Assembly (NCBI GenBank): GCA_028872645.1 | Contig: JAPKDK010000111.1 | Coordinates: 1 to 8,945, forward strand | Reading direction: 5' to 3' | Length of the DNA: 8,945 bases | Origin: Verrucomicrobiota bacterium | GTDB lineage: Bacteria; Verrucomicrobiota; Verrucomicrobiia; Limisphaerales; UBA1100 | Shown: positions 1-5,059 of the stretch, in pieces | How positions within the stretch are numbered: the stretch's first letter is position 1 | Layout of the letters: each line of letters opens with the position of its first letter | The notes under the pieces: model-generated | What the model was told of the DNA's origin: nothing | The model's input: only the letters and a program-made list of their open reading frames with translations | Database searches by the model: none | Translations under genes and position numbers: made by a program

Positions 1-565
1 CGGGATCTGTGCCGGCGAGATCCGCGCGACGTTGAGCGGCCAACAAACCGCCGTACACTTGCACGTCGCGGATCATCATTTCCACTCGGTCGCGAAACTT
101 GTCGCTCACAATTTCGCCATCAGTCACGTCCTCTTTTTCCATGAAACTCACCGCGTACGGCAGGCTCCACGCGTAACATTGCCGCGCCACCGTTCGCATT
201 TGGTCATGCGCCGTGAGGCCCTTTTCGTGACTGGCCACCATCGGCGCAAAAAGTTTGCCGGTGAATTCTTTCCAAAAATGATCGAGAAAATTCTTCATCG
301 CGCCGCTGATGCTCCCATGATAATCCGGCGTGCCCAGCACCAACACATCCGCCGCCTGCACGCGTTCTTTGAGCGGGGCATAATGGGCGGCGCCGAAGGT
401 GGTGTCAGTATTCACCATCGGCAAATCCGCCTCCATGAGGTCCAACCAATCGACGGTGCACCCGGCGGCTTCAAGCCCATCAGCCACATGCCGCACGGCG
501 ACGCGCGTTATGGATTTTTCCTGCAAACTGCCGACGACGGCGAGGACGTTGAGAGAATCGCTCAT
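1..565 (-). CDS. NADPH-dependent FMN reductase / flavodoxin-like protein (3' end outside window)
   Basis: This minus-strand frame is open from the ATG at 565 to the left edge: 188 complete codons and no stop, so the C-terminus lies outside the window. The protein begins MSDSLNVLAVVGSLQEKS. A hydrophobic first strand runs into a G-S-x4-S loop (residues 12-18), the usual FMN-phosphate-binding position of this fold. A second hallmark lies at about residues 75-97, where strand VLVLGTPDYHGSISGAMKN matches the family pattern of a T-P-x-Y-x-G-S-x-x-G-x-x-K-N type. Members are cytosolic flavoproteins that reduce FMN, quinones, azo dyes or metals with NAD(P)H; the substrate here cannot be told. Typical length is 180-220 residues, so little is missing. 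No Shine-Dalgarno sequence precedes the start. The gene diverges from the TerB-family gene across a 159-base gap. Family assignment is firm, specific function open. Confidence 0.88.
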   Translation of the reverse strand, partial: MSDSLNVLAVVGSLQEKSITRVAVRHVADGLEAAGCTVDWLDLMEADLPMVNTDTTFGAAHYAPLKERVQAADVLVLGTPDYHGSISGAMKNFLDHFWKEFTGKLFAPMVASHEKGLTAHDQMRTVARQCYAWSLPYAVSFMEKEDVTDGEIVSDKFRDRVEMMIRDVQVYGGLLAAQRRADLAGTDP

Positions 566-615
566 AGGCAGGAGGGTAGCGGAGTCGAGGGGCATAGGTC
601 GAGAGTCGAGGGATG

Positions 616-640
616 TAGCCCGGGCCGGTGGCCCGGGTTG
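616..640. repeat. Intergenic hairpin 1 of a tandem pair
   Basis: The core is a perfect 8-bp stem, CCCGGGCC (619-626) and GGCCCGGG (630-637), closed by the three-base loop GGT. Counting two G-T wobbles, it extends outward to about 11 bp (616-618 with 638-640). It lies between two divergent genes, so it is not a terminator for either, and no T-tract follows on either strand. Its 25-base size and 3-base loop match the next hairpin, which suggests a dispersed palindromic (REP-like) repeat. That interpretation is inference. Confidence 0.6.
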
Positions 641-648
641 GTTTTCAG

Positions 649-673
649 TAGGGACGCGCTGTGCGTGTCCTTA
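649..673. repeat. Intergenic hairpin 2 of a tandem pair
   Basis: TAGGGACGCGC (649-659) pairs with GCGTGTCCTTA (663-673) around the loop TGT, giving 11 bp with two G-T wobbles when read on the plus strand. It starts 8 bases after the preceding hairpin and has the same length and loop size. The remaining divergent gap (566-615 and 674-724) shows no convincing promoter box or Shine-Dalgarno sequence for either flanking gene. Confidence 0.55.
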
Positions 674-724
674 GCTACTCCCGGAGTGGACGTCTTCATC
701 CTTTCCCGTTAAGCTTTCCCGCGT

Positions 725-1201
725 ATGGGAATTTTTGACAAATTATTTGGTGGGAAAACTGCAACGTCGGAAACTGAATCGACCGGCAACAAGGCGGAGG
801 AGGAGATTTCGCCGGAGCAATTGCACATGGCGTGCGCGGCGTTGTTGTTGGAGGTGGCGGAGGCAGATTATAAGGATGACCCGAAAGAAACGCAGGCGGT
901 TTTGCGCGCGCTGGAAAGTGAGTTTAAACTGAAACGCGCGGAGGTAACAGCGCTGCTCGATCAAGCCAAAGCGGAGACGGAAGGCGCCACCGATTTGTTT
1001 CCGTACACTCACCTCATCAACCAACGCTGCACGCGCGAGCAAAAGTGCGCGATGCTGACGGCGATGTGGCGCGTGGCGTTTGCCGATGGCGATCTCGACA
1101 AGTACGAGGAGCACCTCATCCGCCGCACTACGGAATTGCTGCGGCTGGAGCATTCAGATTTCATCCGCGCCAAACAAGCGGGGCGGCCGAAGCAGAATTA
1201 G
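725..1201 (+). CDS. TerB-family (tellurite resistance TerB-like, COG4103-type) protein
   Basis: A 158-residue, all-helical, probably cytosolic protein without signal peptide or membrane segment. A short N-terminus (MGIFDKLFGG) and an acidic low-complexity stretch to about residue 29 lead into the TerB-like domain (about 31-150). The domain has two helical halves: LHMACAALLLEVAEAD (33-48) and, after the F-P-Y-T-H-L-I-N segment (92-99), a second half with MWRVAFADGDLDKYEEHLIR (114-133). The acidic A-D-G-x-L-D-x-Y-E-E-H signature is the metal-binding-like motif of stand-alone TerB proteins. It ends in the family-typical HSDFIRAK (143-150). Full length for the family. Its biochemical role is not established; such genes occur widely without any tellurite operon, and none is visible here. 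The ATG at 725 is the first in frame that keeps the conserved GIFDKLF N-terminus; no Shine-Dalgarno sequence is seen. Its stop lies 5 bases from the stop of the convergent esterase gene. Confidence 0.88.
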   Translation: MGIFDKLFGGKTATSETESTGNKAEEEISPEQLHMACAALLLEVAEADYKDDPKETQAVLRALESEFKLKRAEVTALLDQAKAETEGATDLFPYTHLINQRCTREQKCAMLTAMWRVAFADGDLDKYEEHLIRRTTELLRLEHSDFIRAKQAGRPKQN

Positions 1202-1206
1202 CCAGT

Positions 1207-2211
1207 TTACTTCAGGCCAAATTTCTTCGCCACGAAGTCCACGCCGTCGCGGTAATCTTCCGGCGCGGGGCCGTTTTTGTAATGCACCACGCATTCCACG
1301 CCAGCGGCGCGCATCGCTTCCTGCAGCTTGAGGCCGAAGAGGGCGTGATGCACCCACGAGTTGGGGCCGGTGCGTTGGGTCACTGGTTTTTTAGCGCGGG
1401 TGTGGCTGAGAAACACGGGCGGGTCATCGGCGCTCACATGATAGTACGGCGAGCACCGCCGCGCCAAGGCAATCACGCGTGGATGCGTGAGTTCATCGAG
1501 CGATTGAATGGCGAAACAATCTTTGGTGCTCGGGTATTCCTGGAGCGATTCCACGCCAAACCATCCGAACACCACCGTGGCGTCAAGGTTGGTGGGCGCA
1601 TCGCTGGTGGCGGCGCAGGTGATGCGGGTGGACTGGCGGGCCATGGGATTGTCGCTGGCGGGATCGGCCAAGTCATCGTGAGCGGCCAGCCACAACGCCA
1701 TCAACCCGCCCGCGGAATGGCCCCCGGCGGCAACGCGTTGGGAATCAATTCCCCATTCGCCCGCCTTGCTGCGCAGAAATTGAATCGCCCGCGCACCATC
1801 GTGCAGCGGCTGCGGCAACGGGCTGGATTGGGCGAGCCGATAATTGCACGAGGCCACCGAAATGCCGCGCGCGTGAAAGGCGCGGATCACGGAAGAACGC
1901 AGCCCCCATTTATCGCCCACGCTAAATCCACCACCATGAAAAAAAACGTACAACGGCCGTGGTCCCTCGCCGGGCGCTTGGAAAAAATCCAGCCGATGCC
2001 GCGCGTCCGTGCCGTAGGCCACATCGGCAAACGTGGGCGTAGGGTCGATGGGTCGCCCCTGCCAATTTTTGCCGAGCATCCCCAGCACGCCCAGCTTCTC
2101 CGGCCGCCAAGGCTTGGAGGAGGCGCAGCCAATCTCAAGCACCGCAATCGCAATGGCCGGCAAAAGCAAAATCCATTTACGAAAATTCACGCGGCCATTT
2201 AATGCGCCCAA
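1207..2211 (-). CDS. Alpha/beta-hydrolase, esterase/lipase of the HGGG type, probably exported or lipid-anchored
   Basis: A 334-residue hydrolase resembling the hormone-sensitive-lipase/BD-FAE-like esterases. The N-terminus has a positively charged start, a hydrophobic core (about 13-25) and Cys29 in the context LEIGC. This could be a lipoprotein signal, but Glu at -3 is atypical for a lipobox. Catalytic elements: oxyanion-hole H-G-G-G (92-95), nucleophile elbow G-H-S-A-G with Ser166 (164-168) and a likely acid in SADDPPVF (Asp262 or Asp263). No histidine follows the last strand region (about 305-310), where the catalytic one is usually found; His288/His289 are the candidates. Substrate is probably an acyl or acetyl ester. 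The start is uncertain: TTG at 2211 follows an in-frame stop, and GTG at 2190 is an alternative giving a shorter n-region. There is no in-frame ATG before residue 45. It lies 16 bases downstream of arsC, so co-transcription is likely. Confidence 0.85.
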   Translation of the reverse strand: MGALNGRVNFRKWILLLPAIAIAVLEIGCASSKPWRPEKLGVLGMLGKNWQGRPIDPTPTFADVAYGTDARHRLDFFQAPGEGPRPLYVFFHGGGFSVGDKWGLRSSVIRAFHARGISVASCNYRLAQSSPLPQPLHDGARAIQFLRSKAGEWGIDSQRVAAGGHSAGGLMALWLAAHDDLADPASDNPMARQSTRITCAATSDAPTNLDATVVFGWFGVESLQEYPSTKDCFAIQSLDELTHPRVIALARRCSPYYHVSADDPPVFLSHTRAKKPVTQRTGPNSWVHHALFGLKLQEAMRAAGVECVVHYKNGPAPEDYRDGVDFVAKKFGLK

Positions 2212-2227
2212 TGCTCAATTGACAAGC

Positions 2228-2704
2228 TCAACCAGTAGCCATCCATTGCCGCGCGTATACTTCAAACTTCACGCGAATCTCATCCAGCACGCGGCGGAAG
2301 ATGGCACGGATTTCTTCCTCGTTGCCTTCGGCCTTCGCGGGGTCATCAAGCGGCCAGTGATGTTTCGCGGCTTGGCCGGGGAAGGTGGGGCAGGCGGCAT
2401 CGGCATTGCCGCACACGGTGATAACGGTGTTCACTTCTTTTTCTAGAAACTCATTCAAATGTTTGGAGGTGTGGTTGCTAATATCAATGCCGATTTCAGC
2501 CATCACCTCGATGGCCATTGGGTGAACCGTGCCGGTGGGGTTGGATCCCGCACTGGCTACGGTGGCGGTATCACCCAGCGCGGCGCGCAGGATGCCTTCG
2601 GCAAGGTGGCTGCGGCAGCTGTTGCCGGTGCAGAGGATTAGGATAAAAGGTTGCGGGTTGATGGGCGATGGTTGATGGAAATGGGTTCGGCCATCAACCC
2701 TCAA
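2228..2704 (-). CDS. arsC: Arsenate reductase, thioredoxin-coupled low-molecular-weight phosphatase type
   Basis: A cytosolic enzyme reducing arsenate to arsenite. The phosphatase P-loop C-T-G-N-S-C-R (25-31) holds nucleophile Cys25 and anion-binding Arg31. Cys98 and Cys105 (in VCGNADAACP) are spaced like the Cys82/Cys89 redox pair of the Staphylococcus aureus enzyme, giving the three-cysteine relay regenerated by thioredoxin. The general-acid D-P loop is WPLDDPA (117-123). These residues separate it from plain tyrosine phosphatases, though the call remains sequence-only. Family length is about 130-140; the extra 15-20 residues here precede the first strand (FILILC). The start is doubtful: the first in-frame candidate is TTG at 2704, inside a TTGA-rich repeat, with no ATG in frame before the P-loop. 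The true start may be a non-ATG codon near residues 15-20. The esterase gene follows after 16 bases. No arsR or arsenite exporter is visible. Confidence 0.9.
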   Translation of the reverse strand: MRVDGRTHFHQPSPINPQPFILILCTGNSCRSHLAEGILRAALGDTATVASAGSNPTGTVHPMAIEVMAEIGIDISNHTSKHLNEFLEKEVNTVITVCGNADAACPTFPGQAAKHHWPLDDPAKAEGNEEEIRAIFRRVLDEIRVKFEVYARQWMATG

Positions 2705-2721
2705 CTTTCAACCCTCAACCC
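2655..2721. repeat. TTGATGG/CCATCAA inverted and tandem repeat over the arsC start
   Basis: The left side has GGGTTGATGG (2655-2664) and GGTTGATGG (2670-2678). The right side has CCATCAACCC (2691-2700), then further TCAAC-type units (2701-2721). The left units can pair with the right unit around a 12-26 base loop, while the right-hand units are also direct repeats of one another. The left arm lies inside the predicted arsC N-terminus and the right arm at or upstream of its putative start. The tract is low complexity and looks like an expanded non-coding repeat rather than coding sequence. Confidence 0.55.
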
Positions 2722-2829
2722 GCGCGCAAAGCGCACGGACGCACCGATGCCGTGGGGGGGGTAGGTGTGGACAGGTCTCGGTTGAGTTTTTCGGCATCGG
2801 GCGGTCCCGCAGCCTCCCTGTGAAGGCTG
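2720..2829 (-). other. Structured non-coding element between the lipoprotein gene and arsC
   Basis: The 187-base gap (2705-2891) has no gene I can support but is rich in potential structure. On the minus strand, 2720-2738 forms an 8-bp hairpin with loop TTT and one G-T wobble. CCGATGCCG (2744-2752) and CGGCATCGG (2792-2800) are a perfect 9-bp inverted repeat 39 bases apart, flanked by an outer GGAC/GTCC pair (2737-2740 with 2804-2807) across a symmetric 3-base internal loop. A further 6-bp stem CAGCCT/AGGCTG lies at 2810-2815 and 2824-2829. The long-range stem encloses a run of eight G (2754-2761). It could be an arsC leader RNA, an mRNA processing structure or a dispersed repeat. No known riboswitch class is recognised, and strand is chosen only from the flanking genes. 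Confidence 0.4.
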
Positions 2830-2891
2830 GCTGGGTTTGGGGGATAACCCCGTTGAGGAAGAGCGTGGCGATCTCAATCCGTTCGGCTGTT

Positions 2892-3338
2892 TTACCAAAG
2901 GAATGAAGCTTGCTCGGCAACTTGCTTGCCGTCCTGCCAAAGGGTGACGCGCCAGGATTCGGGTTGACCAAATTTTTTGTAGGTGTCGACGTCGATGAGG
3001 ATGGGGGTCCAAGTACCGCCGCTTTCGGGTGAGCCGGGTTGTTCTAGGGTGAGCAGGGCGACCCCAGCTTTGGTGCTGCGCAGTTCGAGGCGCACGGTCA
3101 TTTCTGAGTTACCGCGCCAATTAACATTATAGCGCACGCCGTGCACGGCGGCAGGGTCGTTGCGGAGCTTCTGTTGATAAAGGTCGCGATCGATCAGCGT
3201 GACGCCGATGGTATGGCGGCCATGCTCATCGAGGTAATGTGGCAGCACTTTGATGAGGCCGGGCTCTCGACTGACGGAGCCACATCCGAGCAAACTCAAG
3301 GCGATGAGGCCGATAAATAAAATTGCAAATCCTCGCAT
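2892..3338 (-). CDS. Small predicted lipoprotein, unknown function
   Basis: A 148-residue protein with a clear type II signal: Met-Arg, a hydrophobic stretch (4-17) and lipobox L-L-G-C with Cys19 as the lipidated residue. The mature part of about 130 residues is predicted beta-rich, with alternating strands such as YNVNWRG (70-76), MTVRLELRS (80-88) and WRVTLWQDGKQVAEQASFLW (129-148). This suggests a single Ig-like or similar beta-sandwich domain facing the periplasm. There are no catalytic motifs. The pattern of a VLPHYLD segment early, a W-R-V-T-L-W strand and a terminal SFLW reminds me of hypothetical lipoproteins of Verrucomicrobia, but that is memory, not a search. The ATG at 3338 is well placed directly before the signal sequence; no Shine-Dalgarno sequence is seen. 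It is divergent from the DUF1501 gene, with a 187-base gap to arsC downstream, so co-transcription with arsC is uncertain. Confidence 0.85.
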   Translation of the reverse strand: MRGFAILFIGLIALSLLGCGSVSREPGLIKVLPHYLDEHGRHTIGVTLIDRDLYQQKLRNDPAAVHGVRYNVNWRGNSEMTVRLELRSTKAGVALLTLEQPGSPESGGTWTPILIDVDTYKKFGQPESWRVTLWQDGKQVAEQASFLW

Positions 3339-3493
3339 AGCGAAACCCTAACGGTGACCGGCCAAAACTCAATGCCGCGTTATTGGGCCGGCAGAAAACT
3401 TATGCCCAGCAGTTAAGGTTTTGGAGCGGGCGATCATCAATTACCATGACGCGACGCACCCATTTCACAGCCTGCTTGATCTGCACGGTTTTT

Positions 3494-3514
3494 TGGGAAA
3501 AAGGCAGTTTCCCA
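3494..3514 (+). promoter_or_regulatory. 7-bp inverted repeat abutting the -35 box, candidate operator
   Basis: TGGGAAA (3494-3500) and TTTCCCA (3508-3514) form a perfect inverted repeat with a 7-base spacer, a 14-base centre-to-centre spacing compatible with a dimeric DNA-binding protein. It ends immediately before the predicted -35 hexamer of the DUF1501 gene. The binding protein is unknown. The rest of the divergent region (3339-3493) shows no feature I can support; the short open frame across it looks like chance. Confidence 0.35.
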
Positions 3515-3542
3515 TTGCGTGTTCGCCATTTCGTGGTATATT
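3515..3542 (+). promoter_or_regulatory. Predicted sigma70-type promoter for the DUF1501/PSCyt1 pair
   Basis: TTGCGT (3515-3520) and TATATT (3537-3542) are separated by 16 bases and match the -35 and -10 consensus at four and five of six positions. Transcription would start near 3549, giving a leader of about 37 bases. The segment is followed by an AT-rich stretch with no Shine-Dalgarno sequence ahead of the ATG at 3586. Confidence 0.5.
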
Positions 3543-3585
3543 TTTTTGAGAAGCTTTTTCAGAAAATCTAACAACCCAAAAACCC

Positions 3586-4998
3586 ATGAACGAGGAATAC
3601 GCACTATATAACCGCGCCGATCACACGGCCCGCACTGAGGATTTGTTTTTGAACCGCCGCCAATGGCTCACGCAAGCGGGCGGCGGCTTTGGCGCAATAG
3701 CGCTCTCGTGCATGTTGGCCGAACAGGGATTTAGCCAGGACGGCAAGGGCGCGTTGGCCCCCAAACAGCCGCCCAACAAGGCCAAGGCCAAGCGGGTGTT
3801 GCACGTCTTTTTGCAGGGCGCAGCGCCGCATATGGATTTGTGGGATCCCCGTCCGGAGCTCAACAAGAGTGGGGGCAAGCAGACCGGTAACCGCAAGCTA
3901 TTGGCCTCGCCCTTTAAGTTTCCAAAGTTCGGCAAGAGCGGTTTGCAGATGAGCGAAATCTGGCCGAACATTGGCCGGCACGCTGATGACATCGCAATCA
4001 TCCGCTCGCTCTACACCGATGCCCCCGCGCACGGCCCGGCCACTTATATGATGAACACCGGCGAGATGCAGGAAATCCGCCCGGCGGTTGGCAGTTGGGC
4101 ACTGTACGGGCTCGGCACGGAAAACCAAAACCTGCCCGGCTTCATCACCATGCGCCCCGGCAACTCGCCCGACGCGCGCAACTACACTAACGCCTTTTTG
4201 CCCGGCGCGTTCCAAGGCACTTTTGTGGATTCCAATAACACGAAAATCGAAGACATCATCAAGAACATCAAGAGCGATTTCGCCAGCCGAAAAGATCAGC
4301 GCAAGCAATTGGACTTGCTGCTGAAGCTCAACGAGATTCACAAACAAAAGCGACAGGCCGAAGGCGCACTCGAAGCGCGCATCAACACTTTCGAGCTGGC
4401 GTACCGTATGCAAACCGACGCCCGCGAAGCCTTCGACATCGCCGGCGAAAAACCCGAAACCCGCGCCAAGTACGGCAACAACGGCCAAGGCCGGCAGCTG
4501 CTGATCGCGCGGCGTTTACTTGAACGCGGAGTGCGCTTCGTCCAAGTAAGCCAAGGCGGCTGGGATCTCCACGGCGGCATCGCCAACCGCGCCGCGCGCA
4601 ATGCCCAAGAACTCGACCCCGCCGTGGGCGCGTTGATGGATGACCTCAAGGAACGCGGCTTGTTCGAGGACACGTTGATTTATATCTCCAGCGAATTTGG
4701 CCGGAGCCCCACCGAAGATGGCGGCGGCGGACGCAGCCACAATGCGCGCGGCATGAGCACGGTGCTCGCCGGCGGCGGCATTAAGGGCGGCATCGGCTAC
4801 GGTTCCACCGATGAACTGGGCGGATCGGCCGTGGAAAACAAAGTGCACGTGAAAGATTTGCACGCCACGGTGCTCAACCAGCTTGGGTTCGATCACGAAC
4901 AACTCACTTTCCGCAATGGCGGCCGGGATTTCCGGCTCACCCAACCTACCCGCACGCTGCCGCAAGGCGGCACGGTGGTGCAAGGCGTGATCGCGTAA
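3586..4998 (+). CDS. DUF1501 protein (alkaline phosphatase/sulfatase-like superfamily), probable Tat substrate
   Basis: A 470-residue DUF1501 protein. The leader has twin arginines in N-R-R-Q-W-L (23-28) followed by a weakly hydrophobic Gly/Ala-rich stretch (31-46), consistent with Tat export of a folded protein; the 22-residue N-terminal extension is common in this family. Landmarks: LQGAAPHMDLWDPRP (76-90), the DIAIIRSLYTD strand (135-145), G-G-W-D-L-H-G (324-330, usually GGWDTH), SSEFGRSPTED (368-378), G-G-R-S-H-N (381-386), LAGGGIKGG (394-402) and VKDLHATVLNQLGFDHEQLT (422-441). The DUF1501 fold is related to alkaline phosphatases and sulfatases, but no substrate is established. In this member Ser384 sits where most relatives have Asp in the GRDH motif. 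It is the first gene of a pair with the downstream PSCyt1/DUF1549/DUF1553 gene (61-base gap). In many PVC loci the order is the opposite. Confidence 0.95.
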   Translation: MNEEYALYNRADHTARTEDLFLNRRQWLTQAGGGFGAIALSCMLAEQGFSQDGKGALAPKQPPNKAKAKRVLHVFLQGAAPHMDLWDPRPELNKSGGKQTGNRKLLASPFKFPKFGKSGLQMSEIWPNIGRHADDIAIIRSLYTDAPAHGPATYMMNTGEMQEIRPAVGSWALYGLGTENQNLPGFITMRPGNSPDARNYTNAFLPGAFQGTFVDSNNTKIEDIIKNIKSDFASRKDQRKQLDLLLKLNEIHKQKRQAEGALEARINTFELAYRMQTDAREAFDIAGEKPETRAKYGNNGQGRQLLIARRLLERGVRFVQVSQGGWDLHGGIANRAARNAQELDPAVGALMDDLKERGLFEDTLIYISSEFGRSPTEDGGGGRSHNARGMSTVLAGGGIKGGIGYGSTDELGGSAVENKVHVKDLHATVLNQLGFDHEQLTFRNGGRDFRLTQPTRTLPQGGTVVQGVIA

Positions 4999-5020
4999 CC
5001 AACAGTTTACAAATTAAATT

Positions 5021-5044
5021 ACCCCGCGCTCTCCCACACGGGGT
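5021..5044 (+). other. Intercistronic stem-loop
   Basis: ACCCCG (5021-5026) pairs with CGGGGT (5039-5044), a 6-bp stem with a 12-base loop in the 61-base gap between the two exported-protein genes. No T-run follows, so it is not a typical intrinsic terminator. It could stabilise or partly separate the two messages. Confidence 0.35.
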
Positions 5045-5059
5045 TCGTGGAAATATCGG

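Noticed and set aside
32..712. 226-codon plus-strand open frame over the left edge
   Set aside because: It is antisense to the FMN reductase frame, which has clear family motifs; its His/Arg-rich translation looks like a shadow.
725..1201. Tellurite-resistance operon
   Set aside because: TerB-like proteins of this type are common alone; no terC, terD, terZ or related gene is present in the window.
1045..2202. 385-codon plus-strand open frame
   Set aside because: It overlaps the TerB gene and is antisense to the esterase with intact HGGG and GHSAG motifs; no recognisable domain in its own translation.
2655..2829. CRISPR array or insertion sequence ends
   Set aside because: The repeat units are short and irregular with no uniform spacers, and there is no transposase or cas gene nearby.
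2701..3012. Minus-strand open frames (2701-3012 and 2708-2971) crossing the gap between lipoprotein and arsC
   Set aside because: Pro/Arg/His-rich translation from a hairpin- and repeat-rich region, overlapping the lipoprotein gene in another frame; no start signal or family resemblance. Treated as non-coding.
3383..3571. 62-codon plus-strand open frame in the divergent region
   Set aside because: It covers the predicted promoter and palindrome and has no recognisable domain or translation signal.
5021..5044. Rho-independent terminator between the two exported-protein genes
   Set aside because: The stem is only 6 bp with a 12-base loop and is not followed by a T-run.
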